Positions 23,201 to 48,080 of a DNA stretch of 64,000 bases are shown here, one piece after another (the first letter of the stretch is position 1; the number at the start of each line of letters is the position of its first letter). The notes beneath the pieces were generated by a model that searched no databases, was not told the DNA's origin, and was given only the letters and a program-made list of their open reading frames with translations. The stretch is taken from NCBI RefSeq assembly GCF_023856365.1, contig NW_026042417.1:248001-312000 (forward strand). The letters are read 5' to 3'. The stretch comes from Brienomyrus brachyistius. Lineage: Eukaryota > Chordata > Actinopteri > Osteoglossiformes > Mormyridae. A program made the translations under genes and the position numbers.

Positions 23201-26200
23201 TGATGAATAGAAAAGGTAATGAATATTGCATTTACCGTTGCCTATAACATCAAGGGTAACCCATTTTCTATGCCAATGTGCTGTACCAGCACTTGCGGGC
23301 CTGTTATTTACTTTCTTGGTGCTGATGTGACTCAGGAACCGCTTGGTACTGCTCCACCGATTGGTAGCGTCTCAGATTGACTAATGCTTTTGTATCTTTA
23401 ATAAGAGCAGGCTGGCGTCTGCGGTTCTAGGTAAACAACAATAGGAAACGTCCACTTATTATAAGCAAAGGAACATATGGCTAAGAAACTATACAGAATA
23501 GTTTGTGTTCAAAGGTAAACATGAGCTATCAGCTGACGAGCTGGTGCACTCAGAAGGCACTGGCGAGATGGCTTGAGTCGGGGACTAGACAGAACGCACT
23601 CGTAATCAAACCGAGTAAAATGAGGAACACTGCCGGAAGGAGATTAATCACAGAGCTTACAAAATATAATCGGGGCTTGTCGTGTCTTACCAATCCAGTA
23701 ATTCGAAGAATCTCAATGATCCCCACACCTAAAGCACAAGAGTCATTTCCTATTTTTTATAATACATTTTTGATCACCGTGACTTTAACTTATTTAACTA
23801 ATTTGTACTTCTACATGGAGTACTTATCAATCTCATGCCTTTCATAACTTCATTTTGAATTATGCATTAGTATAACGTATTTTGGTTTCTGAGTAATTAT
23901 TAGGTTCTGTCTACTCCAGATCTTTACAGCAGTTTTTTTATTATATCTGATAAGATTTGTACAGCCCCAGCACAGCTAGTAGGTTACAGATTTCGGCGAG
24001 TCCCTCTGTGGTTTCCTGCTATGTGCCAATTACAAAGGAGAGGCTGCAGCTATCTTGAGCCTCAGCCATTTGTTCTAGATATATTCCCTGTCCGCATTGC
24101 AGGAAGATGATTGCATTCAAGAGAAGCAGCCTTTTAACTGCCATCAAACACTGCCGACAATAGATAGCATTCATTCATCCATCCATCCTCCAGCAGGGTC
24201 TTCACGATACGGTTATGGAGCTCCAGAAAGTAGCATGATTATAAATCTGAAAGCTATCTTCCAGCTAACTGCCAGTGGTAACAAACATCAGCTATTAATT
24301 TACACTCAAACTACTAGTAAGAAAATGTTTTTTTTTTATAAGTTTTAAATAAGCAGACACTTAGCTAACAGTGGTAGACATAAATTAAAAACAATTAATG
24401 TCAGCTGGAAAACCGTTTCAATTTACTCGATTAGTGATGTCCAGAAAAAGAGTTTTGTTGCTTTCCATTAAAATTCACCTATTTCCATGCTTTGAACCTG
24501 TAGTCTTATAATTTTAGTAACTGGAGTGACATGAAAGCACAAAATCACTGTAAACACTTCTGTGCCGTATTAATTGCACCACCATAAATTGTTTGTTGAT
24601 CAGATTTACCTGCATTATTGATGGCATTAATACTAAATGCCAAATATGTTACACGGCAGCCAAATTCTTGGAGATGAATATATCGCTGCGATCAAGCTAA
24701 AATAACTTTAAAAACAATGTGTCTGCTGTTTTCCCAGACTACTTCACTGACATGTTAGACTAGTTGTACGTGCTGGTTAAAGCAAACAAAAAAGGCCTGT
24801 TGTAGTTAGTCATCTTTTGTCATTCTGCATTATATATCTACAGGTGGTTTTCACGATGAGTCTGAATACGGTGCATTTTTGCATAATGCCATTTCACATC
24901 ATTTTTAATACTGCAGCCGGGAGCTAAGCCAAAATTGTGAGCCCGACTTTCCGTTTTCCACGCGGTCACCGCGTCTTCACTTCTCACACTTAGCGACACA
25001 GCTTCTTAACACCTCACGGCAGTGTCATGCTGTTGTGTTCAGACCGCGCAATGTGACCACCCATGCTTCCTGTCAGGGCTCCTAAGCGTCGTCGCTATTT
25101 GATTGCTCTAGACTTTTTTCCAGATGTAAAATAATGATGTCAGTGTCAAACAGACCCTGTACGGGAATTTGCTGGTTGAAAGTTCAGGACAGTTGTGCAA
25201 CATTGGATTTCATTAATAGTAAGTATACACTTGGTAAATAGCAATTCCATTCGTGGTACTATTTTGGTCAAGGTTAGTACATGCTGTTCTTCAACAGGAC
25301 ATGTGCGAGTCACACAGATTATGCCATGCCATTTTACACAAATAAACATATGATGTCTCTGACATCTGTCAGGCCCCTAATGGGAAGATTATGATGCACC
25401 TCTGTGCTGAAGAGACACACAAACACAGACCTTCGCTGGTCGCCTACTCCCTTCAGCCTCCTCTTCTGCCGTTGTGCTATTTCTTCTTTCCCTTTGAGGT
25501 GGAAGACATAGGGGAAAATAACGGATCCCTGCCCGGTGATCATTTCCATCATATCAGATAGTGGCGATGATTTCATTTCTTAGCAGAGACAGGAGGCATT
25601 TTAGGGAGCTGTAGGGATTACTGCACTTAACCCACAAACCTTTCAGTTCGATTATCTTTTTAGATGGAGAGAGTTTGAGGAACATGAGAACATATATGAA
25701 TCCAAAAGATCCGACTTAACTGTTAGAGTCCATATTCTTGATGTGGATTTTAACAATATTTCGATATTTCTATAATGTCTATTCTATAAATTTTCTTTTA
25801 TAATAAAAAGAGACGCAGTTGGTTACAGGCACTCAAATCTTTTCAAAATCTGCTAAAATCATCTTATTGTCCCATTGTTTCCGCAACTTTTTCTGAAAAA
25901 GATTTAGATGCTTGAATACGAAATGTCAGTTTTGTTTGTGGGCTGACGTTCGCTGCTTTTAAGCACAAAGGCACTTGACAGCATACTGTAAACTGTGCCT
26001 TACGGCTTTCCCAGAGCTGTGTGGATTTGGTCTATTGTCCTTACAGCAGATCCAAACGGTGTCGCCTGCATGACCCTGAAGCCTCCCACAGGCAGAAGCA
26101 CTGCTCTTAAGGTGCACTTCAGTAGGAGTAAGCTAACAAGCTGAACTCGATCCTATCGTCATTCGGGGGCATTAGCATAGCCAACAGGCAAACAACATTG

Positions 26201-26299
26201 GAATTCTTTGAACATAAAACACCCGTGAACTTCGCTGGAATGCAAGACTCGGTCTAATCTACTCAATCACCGGTTAATGAATTAGTTACTTCAAACTCT

Positions 26300-26690
26300 G
26301 AGATTTGTGAGGAGTGAATGAATTAATGAATGCGACCTTCGCATAGCGCTTTTCAAGACACCCGAAGAGCTTTATAGAACAAATTTGGAACCACCTTCAG
26401 CACCACCACTGTGTAGCATCTACCTGGATGATACAACAGCAGTCTTTCTGCACCAGTTCGCTCACCACACAGTAGTTAAGGTGGTGGAAAGGCAAGAGAG
26501 AATTCACCAGTTAGATATACAGTAGGGGATGATTAGGAGGCCAGATCTGAAAGGGCCACAGTGAGCAAGTTTAGCCAGGACATTGGGATGGCACCCCCTC
26601 TTCATTCGAAAGATGCCCAGGGCCTTGAATTCAGTTGCTATTCTGGAGGTCATACTATTGTACTAGTGCTTGACAAATGTGAGACTCTCT
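26300..26690. repeat. Diverged dispersed fish repeat, class unknown
   Basis: Text such as CATAGCGCTTTTCAAGACAC, TGTGTAGCATCTACCTGGAT, GATTAGGAGGCCAGATCTGA and AGTTTAGCCAGGACATTGGG follows the order of a repeat I recall as widespread in fish genomes. The reading is from memory only, and I see no coding frame or termini. Confidence 0.4.
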
Positions 26691-27160
26691 ACATGAACAA
26701 TAGTGAGACTGTAAATCAGTATAAAAGTTAGACTTGGTCAGGCAGCAGATTTCTTAGAAATTCAATAAAACGTTTTAGAATATGCTATACAATATTTGGG
26801 TCTTCCCATAATACAGACTGTAGTGAATTCAAGCATTTCACAGGACTGAGGTTAATTGAGGATAATTTGTTTAATTGTAATAAAGCAGTAATTAAAGTCT
26901 TTTTAATTCAATATCATAGTACTGCACAGTGTAGTTTCAACTGAAATGCTTTCACTCCCACTCTTCAACAACATTCAAGATAACATCAAGAAATGCATGC
27001 AGCAGGTGCTGAAATTAATAGCAGAGGAACTCAGACAAGAAACTGCAGAGAAAGTAAAGAGTTAGTTAATTGTAGATGCTGTTTCTCTTTAGTGTTTATT
27101 ATTAACATTTCATGTGTCCAGCTGGATTAGACAGCTCACCAACCAACCAAAGAATATCAT

Positions 27161-27190
27161 CTGCACTACACTGCACTACACTGCACTACA
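27161..27190. repeat. Three tandem copies of CTGCACTACA
   Basis: A perfect 10-bp unit repeated three times, followed by CTGGATATG. Small and intergenic. Confidence 0.9.
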
Positions 27191-27406
27191 CTGGATATGT
27201 AACAACAAAAACTAACATAAAATAAAGTGTGAGGCACATGCACGTATGTTGACATTAACTCTGTTGTTCGAGGTTCAGAAACACTAAATATAAGACATCA
27301 GTGTCGATCTACTAAAGCTTCAGAATATATAGTAGCTAATTAATGCAACACAAATTACGCTAGTCCGAAAAAAACTTAACATGGCAGGAAAGGTCCTCAA
27401 ATTCAG

Positions 27407-27412
27407 TTTATT
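27407..27412 (-). terminator. dynlrb2 polyadenylation signal AATAAA
   Basis: TTTATT on the plus strand reads AATAAA on the minus strand, 149 bp beyond the dynlrb2 stop codon. This is a plausible 3' end for a short 3' UTR. Other weak candidates exist nearby. Confidence 0.5.
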
Positions 27413-27560
27413 TTACATGCTTTCTTGAAATGAAGCCAAATGGCATGAAGGCAGACATATTTCTCTGGTACATTATAAGGCGGAGGTGTGTAACTGAGTA
27501 GAGGGAGCAGGCAGTGGAGGATTTGGAGATACCTGCAGTGAAAACCACTGGAGTTAGGAG

Positions 27561-27604
27561 CTAATCACCTGAGCTCTGGATCACAATTAATAAATAATCC
27601 TTAT
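27561..27604 (-). CDS. dynlrb2: dynlrb2 exon 4 (last coding exon)
   Basis: The acceptor TTCTCTTTCAG precedes ATAAGGATTATTTATTAATT. With the G from exon 3 it encodes [14 protein letters not shown] and TAG at 27563-27561. Confidence 0.92.
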
Positions 27605-29133
27605 CTGAAAGAGAACAAAAAAGACCCAGTTATGAATGGAATATGAACAGAGCACTGGCCATAGACTCATCCAGCAGAAACCGGGCCAGACTGCTTTACA
27701 TCGGGAAATGTAGTACAATATATGGATGTAGACAAGGTCAGCAGCACCTGAGACACAGATGAGATACTGAAATACTGATTTCTGTGCTGAAGCACAAATG
27801 TACTTGCTGCATGGGAAACTCCATGAGCAAAGAAGAAGCTGATAGTCTGTGGATCTTAGTCTCCACTCATCTTGAGTACAGCTGAGTACATACATTATAT
27901 ATATGTGTATGTATGTATGTATATATATACATACAGGCCACTTTATTAGGTACACCTTGCTAGTACCGGGTTGGACCCCCTCTTGCCTTCAGAACTGCCT
28001 TAATCCTTCGTGGCATAGATTCAACAAGGTACTGGAAACATTCCTCAGAGATATTGCTCCATATTGACATGATAACATCACGCAGTTGCTGCAGATTTGT
28101 CGGCTGCACATCCATGATGCGAATCTCCCGTTCCACCACATCCCAAAGGTGCTCTATTGGATTGAGATCTAGTGACTGTGGAGGCCATTTGAGTACAGTG
28201 AGCTCATTGTCATGTTCAAGAAACCAGTCTGAGATGGTTCAAGCTTTATGACATGGTGCATTATCCTGCTGGAAGTAGCCATCAGAAGATAGGTACACTG
28301 TGGTCATAAAGGGATGGACATGGTCAGCAACAATACTCAGGTAGGCTGTGGCGTTGCAACGATGATCAATTAGTACTAAGGGGCCCAAAGTGTGCCAAGA
28401 AAATGTCCCCCACACCATTACACCACCACCACCAGCCTGAACTGTTGATACAAGGCAGGATGGATTCATGCTTTCATGCTGTTGACGCCAAATTCTGACC
28501 CTACCATCCGAATGTCGCGGCAGAAATCAAGACTCATCAGACCAGGCAACATTTTTCCAATCTTCTGTTGTCCAATTTCGGTGAGCCTGTGCGAATTGTA
28601 GCCTCAGTTTCCTGTTCTTTGCTGACAGGAGTGGTACCCGGTGTGGTCTTCTGCTGCTGTAGCCCATCTGCCTCAAGGTTCGACGTGTTGTGCGTTCAGA
28701 GATGCTCTTCTGCATACCTTGGTTGTAACGAGTGGTCATTTGAGTTACTGTTGCCTTTCTATCAGCTCGAACCACTCTGGCCATTCTCCTCTGACCTCTG
28801 GCATCAACAAGGCATTTTCACCCACAGAACTGCCGCTTACTGGATGTTTTCCCTTTTTCGGACCATTCTCTGTAAACCCTAGAGATGGTTGTGCGTGACA
28901 ATCCCAGAAGATCAGCAGTTTCTGCATTACTCAGACCAGCCCATCTGGCACCGACAACAATGCCACGTTCAAAGTCACTTAAATCACCTTTCTTCCTCAT
29001 TCTGAAACTAGGTTTGAACTGCAGCAGTTCGTCTTGACCATGTCAACATGCCTAAATGCATTGAGTTGCCACCATGTGATTGATTTGCGTCAACGAGCAG
29101 TTGGACAGGTGTGCCTAATAAAGTGGCCGGTGA

Positions 29134-29216
<83 letters not shown>

Positions 29217-30214
29217 CATATTCAGAATAAATGTTGAAATTGCATGAAGGCTTTTATAGCTGATATGGGAAATGTGAAATATGTAAAATATTTTAGCATT
29301 TATCTCCTGAGATTAATCATGCCCTTTGAGTCTCCATAAATGTATAATGGCAATGGAATCTCAAGGGAGATGAATCTTATTGCTCCTCCAATGTTGTGCT
29401 GTCTCCATGGATATGGGGGGGGGTACTTTGAAGTCATCAGTGCCCCTTTTCAATTACTGGCAAACACTTTGTTTGGCAGTTGCCAAATTTAACCAAGGAC
29501 CCCCCTCCCCCCCGTTGAGCAAGTTTCTCAGAGACCTAACCCCACCTTGACCCGGCCCTTCAATCTTTGTCCTGAGTACGTTTCACGTAGCAAGTACAAG
29601 GTTAACTGTCGCTGTTATGATTCTTACCTGGCGACACCATGATCTCGTGTTTCTTTGATCGAACACGAAGGAATGTCAGATCATTTTGGGGGTCAAGCTC
29701 CCTCACTGTGTTTCTGGCTTTCATGGCAAGATGATGCAACAATCCAACATACTGAACGGTGGTGGAGTTGTCCAGAGTAGTTCTGATTGGGATACCTGAC
29801 CAATGAGCCCAAGGTTATAGGTGAATACCCATACCAGAATCATCTATAACAGTCTGGAAAGAAATCTAACTATTACAAATAAAACCTGATTCAGCACAGA
29901 AGGGATGCCATCAGTTATTCTACGCAAAATACCTCACACAATGAATAAAAGGATCTTGGGGAAACTTAATGCTTACAAATTTCATTTTACCTTCGGCATT
30001 TACAACGATCGTTCCAATTACACCTTTGCGTGACTCTATTCTCTTCAGGGTCTCCTCAACTTCTGTCTGCAAAGTAATTAGGTTACAACATGTAAAGTAT
30101 ACATTCAACCAAACTCTGCGTATGCACGTTATGTCGACATTTGTTTAATAGAGTTAACCGAAACTAACTGAAAAGACAAAGCCTTTAAAATGGATTTCGC
30201 TAACACATTACCAT
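27561..30214 (-). CDS. dynlrb2: Dynein light chain roadblock-type 2, complete four-exon gene
   Basis: Joining 30214-30212, 30066-29991, 29795-29628 and 27604-27561 gives 291 nt, 96 residues and a TAG stop, the usual length of the family. Every intron is GT-AG and phases are consistent. The protein begins [16 protein letters not shown], continues [20 protein letters not shown], and contains [20 protein letters not shown], the most conserved roadblock/LC7 stretch, then ends [26 protein letters not shown], the TTVQY stretch and LLHHL match DYNLRB2 better than DYNLRB1. The product is a homodimeric light chain bound to dynein intermediate chains; DYNLRB2 is enriched in ciliated cells and testis. 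The C-terminal QSSGD departs from the mammalian QNPCE. The gene is divergent from wwox, 527 bp away. Its first coding exon holds only the ATG. Confidence 0.95.
27930..29136 (-). mobile_element. Nearly full-length Tc1/mariner element in dynlrb2 intron 3
   Basis: 1.2 kb. The inverted repeat core GGCCACTTTATTAGGYACAC is present at both ends (27936 onward; 29128 backward). The right terminus CACTCACC is intact and followed by TA; the left terminus has decayed into the adjoining TA/TG repeat. The transposase lies on the minus strand, the same direction as dynlrb2, and spans almost the whole element. It inserted inside a TA microsatellite, as expected for TA target choice. Confidence 0.93.
27960..29000 (-). 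pseudogene. Tc1-like transposase, 346-codon frame with three stops (DD36E spacing)
   Basis: Cut-and-paste transposase. One continuous minus frame runs from [17 protein letters not shown] to GGPTRY and TAG without a frameshift. The N-terminus has a paired-type HTH ([20 protein letters not shown]). The catalytic residues are Asp155 (WSDES), Asp246 (QQDNAPCH) and Glu283 (LNPIEHLWD), so 36 residues separate the second Asp from the Glu, whereas Sleeping Beauty-like Tc1 has 34. This spacing fits the DD36E group known as Incomer. Three TGA codons interrupt it, at codons 61 (28820-28818), 158 (28529-28527) and 254 (28241-28239). In each the expected family codon is CGA (Arg), so all three look like CpG deamination. 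The element is otherwise well preserved and probably inserted relatively recently. Confidence 0.9.
29137..29212. repeat. (TA)38 microsatellite
   Basis: A pure TA run abutting the right end of the Tc1 element. The left end of the element also sits in TATA/TATG repeats (27894-27930), so the transposon split or seeded this array. Confidence 0.95.
29628..29795 (-). CDS. dynlrb2: dynlrb2 exon 3
   Basis: 168 bp between an acceptor ending GTCAG and a GTAAGAATC donor. It encodes [35 protein letters not shown] and [19 protein letters not shown], the core of the roadblock fold. It is too short and lacks a Met start, so ORF scans miss it. Confidence 0.95.
29991..30066 (-). CDS. dynlrb2: dynlrb2 exon 2
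   Basis: 76 bp between TTTGCAG and GTAAAATG. It encodes [18 protein letters not shown] then TIVVNAE plus the first base of a Gly codon. Confidence 0.95.
30212..30214 (-). CDS. dynlrb2: dynlrb2 exon 1 coding part (start codon only)
   Basis: AAACATG is followed at once by the donor GTAATG, so the initiator Met is the only coding triplet in exon 1. Codon 2 (ACA, Thr) follows in exon 2 and restores the family N-terminus M-x-EVEETL. Confidence 0.8.
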
Positions 30215-45395
<15,181 letters not shown>

Positions 45396-45521
45396 GTGAG
45401 TTCGGCCTGCCCACTAGGGCCTGCAAGTCTGTCAGTGTTGTAGAGAATGGAATATCACGGATTCCATCACCCATAATAGATGGTGGATTTGCTGTGCTGG
45501 AGGGAAGGTGTGTTTTATGTT

Positions 45522-45768
45522 CATGGGAGTTTTACTTACACAAAAATGTTCTGAGGGCAGAATGAAACATGCTGGGTTTAGAGAGATCAAAACCAAGGAC
45601 CATGACATGTGATTGCTTGGACCCACCTCTTCTACAATGTGATTGGTTGGTCCTGCCTCCTCTAGAGGCTTGGACCCACCTCCTCTACAATGTGATTGGT
45701 TGTCTCTCTGAACCAATCATTTTTTTGGTTCTTCCCTCAGAACATTGTTGTGAAAGTTTTACACTCTC
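45522..45768. mobile_element. CCAAT-rich MITE, copy 3 (most complete)
   Basis: The left end is GGGAGTTTTACTTACACAAA then AATGTTCTGAGGGCAGAA. The reverse-complemented right end is GTGTAAAACTTTCACAACAA then TGTTCTGAGGGAAGAA. The interior has a tandem module, CCACCTCYTCTACAATGTGA followed by TTGGTTG, repeated twice. About 247 bp. It lies 127 bp downstream of wwox exon 5. Confidence 0.75.
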
Positions 45769-46332
45769 AGCTCTGCTCATGTCCGTAGGCCTGCTTTTGT
45801 TTATAAAATGTGCTTCCTGGTTTGAGGCAAACACTATGTGTCATGTCCATTTATTACAGGTCAGTGTCCACGTTCGAGTTTTTTTGCTGCGGGCTTGCGT
45901 GTTTCCTTTTGATCAGCGAGCTCGAAGCCCAGCTCCTTCCAACAGTCTGTGAGCTGGGCAGCCTTATCCAATAAAGAGTAAGGGGCTGTATCTGTAAGCT
46001 CCGTCCCATAGGGATATGCACCTGTAAACCTTTAAAAATATGCTCTTTGAGGACAGTGAGAGCGATCGCTGTAATAGCATTTATTTGGAGCAGTGGGACG
46101 TGGGGGGAAGGGACTGATAATTAACTTTGATTATTGCACTAATATTATGGCAGTTTGACAGTCACACAGATGTATGACTCTGGGAAAATAAGCAAATGAA
46201 ATGCAGGTGCTGGAGCAGAAAGAATAAGCGATTACAGAACTTTAATTACCACGATCCTGGGGCTGAGGGGGAATTAGCTGATTAATTACAGGATGCTTAT
46301 AGATTACAGCAAATCGTATGCATTTCGACTCC

Positions 46333-46335
<3 letters not shown>

Positions 46336-46397
<62 letters not shown>
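46336..46397. repeat. (AT)31 microsatellite in wwox intron 5
   Basis: An uninterrupted AT/TA run of 62 bp followed by a short TATATATTTTATTTTT tract. Confidence 0.95.
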
Positions 46398-46400
<3 letters not shown>

Positions 46401-47032
46401 TTTATATATATTTTATTTTTTTATTTTTTTAAAGGAGAGACCCTGCCAGTTTGACTAATTCGTCTGCGCTGACAGTACAACAATCTGTCTTGGCTTGTTT
46501 AACAAATGTACTGGTTGCTGTAAGCCATTTTATTGGGACCGGAGCTCTTTGGTTTAAATAATACATTTCAGATGGCAGTGCGGCCGTTTATGTGGAAAAA
46601 TGGCCCTGGAGCAGCCTTTACAGGAGCCGTAATCCTGCCTTTAGTATATTTCCCTGGTCAGTATGGTCATTTAAACCTTTTTAAGTGAAATGACAGCCGT
46701 CCCATACAATCCATCACCCCGGACAACAAATGAAAGTGTGAGACGTCGCAATAGGAAGCCTGGGACAAGGGGGCGTCTTTGGACAGGAACATTAACAGAC
46801 CTAATTAAAGGACTGGGAGGACTTATCATTTCTTCCAAACTGCTCTTAAACTGCTTGTTTATGACGCGTGTCCTGCTCCAGTGAGCGCCCCACTGTGGCC
46901 AGTTACTGCATTGGGTTTCCATGGGGAAAGAGGCTACTTTTAACTCAGGCCTGCAGCCGTCTTCCCCAAATCTGCACTTTATTTCATGCCTGTCCCGCTC
47001 CGGGAACAGCAAGCAGGACAGTGGGGGGGAGT

Positions 47033-47051
47033 GGGGGGGGGGGGGGGGGGG
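47033..47051. repeat. G19 homopolymer
   Basis: Nineteen consecutive G preceded by GTGGGGGGGAGT; the longest G run in the window. Confidence 0.9.
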
Positions 47052-47518
47052 CGTGCAGGCACACATCAAGCCTTTCGTAATATGATGGATGGCTCTCTCT
47101 CGGCATTCTCCCCCGCTCTGTAACAGAGGTTAATTGGACCCACGTTTTGCGTAGAAGCCGTTCCTGCATCAGGGCCTCACGTCTGCGGAGCTGCTCGCCC
47201 GCAGCCAAGACCGTGGCTGCTGTCGGGATGGCCTTCAGTCCTCGCTCCTGCAGTCACTAACGGCAGGAAAGCTCAGCTCGTCGAGGGCTGTAGGGCTTCC
47301 ATTTACGATGCGATGGAGCTCTGATGAAAAGGCGTGGCCGGTGGCTAAAATCTATCCAAAGCTGGCTGGGTTTTGGAGCCTTGGGGGAAGGGGACAGGCC
47401 AGCTCTGGCCACACTGGGACACTGGCACTGGGGCAAAGCTCACAAGCAGTAGGTAATATAGTATCATAATATTTACATTTATCTGACAGTAGAGGGAAGG
47501 GGTGTAGTTTCTATTTGC

Positions 47519-47587
47519 TCCTTGGGGCTTGAACTGGCAATCTTTGCATCTTTAGTACAGATGCTCTACTTGTTGAGCTATAATAGG
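47519..47587 (-). repeat. tRNA-like segment (SINE head or tRNA pseudogene)
   Basis: On the minus strand TAGCTCAACAAGTAGAGCA resembles an A-box and D-arm. It is followed by CATCT-GTACTAA-AGATG, a perfect five-pair stem with a seven-base loop (plus 47547-47563), then AGTTCAAGCCCC, a B-box-like block. The acceptor stem is not convincing and the T-stem is poor, so a functional tRNA is unlikely. It abuts a MITE at 47594. Confidence 0.5.
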
Positions 47588-47593
47588 TTGGTC

Positions 47594-47758
47594 GAGAGAG
47601 AGGCATTTCAGGTCCAGAAAGCACAAATCCAGACCAAGATTTTGTTTCAGCCAACCAGCTGAGTACTCTGTGACTGTGACTCTTTATGCTCAACTGGTTG
47701 GTTGAAACAAAATCCTGGTTTGGAGTTTTACTCTCTGGACCTGAAGTGTCCACCTCTG
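47594..47758. mobile_element. Hairpin MITE, copy 2 (165 bp)
   Basis: The same arms as the copy at 18781: TTTCAGGTCCAGAAAGCAC and GTTTTGTTTCAGCCAACCAG, answered by CTGGTTGGTTGAAACAAAAT and GGACCTGAAGTGTCCACCTC. The flanking octamers GGTTGGTC (47586-47593) and GTTTGGTC (47759-47766) match at 7 of 8, pointing to hAT-like transposition. Confidence 0.78.
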
Positions 47759-48054
47759 GTTTGGTCATATGAGGGCAGATTGTGTTGTTCATGCATGATT
47801 TCACGGTGAATGGCGGGTGGTGCTTGTCCTTGTCCTGACTGGCCCGAATGACTCATGCGTCTCCTACTGGGCCTGGTCCGGTCTGGTCCACACATTCTGA
47901 GGACTGACCAGGCTTCTGCAGCGCGATCCGAGTGACCAGCCTTGCAGCAGAAGCAATTTTGTCAAATTTATGGCATTTTTCTGAATATAAAACATGGATT
48001 TTCCGCTGGCAGCTAAAGTGAAAGTGTAGCTGGTTAAGATCTTCTATTTTTAAC

Positions 48055-48080
48055 TTTTTTTTTTTTTTTTTTTTTTTTTT
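48055..48080. repeat. Poly-T tract
   Basis: A run of more than 20 T after TTTTTAAC. It is the mirror of a poly-A run on the minus strand, but no retroposon body is identifiable next to it. Confidence 0.85.

Larger units (their letters stand above)
13831..27400. other. Intergenic region between cdyl2 5' end and dynlrb2 3' end
   Basis: About 13.6 kb without a recognisable gene on either strand. It contains the CATCC retroposon copies at 15242 and 20085, MITEs at 17918 and 18781, a two-unit minisatellite at 19131, short tandem copies at 17226-17269 and 27161-27190, and a diverged dispersed repeat around 26300-26690. Candidate ORFs of 60-110 codons (for example 16205-16534 minus, 22061-22303 plus, 23503-23847 plus) have no recognised domain. 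Confidence 0.6.
27605..29627 (-). other. dynlrb2 intron 3, largely transposon
   Basis: 2023 bp. More than half is a Tc1-like element (27930-29136) flanked by TA/TG microsatellites. The remainder is unremarkable, with a run of nine G near 29407. Confidence 0.85.

Noticed and set aside
47519..47587. Functional tRNA gene
   Set aside because: The anticodon stem-loop is good, but the acceptor and T stems do not pair and no 3' terminator context is seen.
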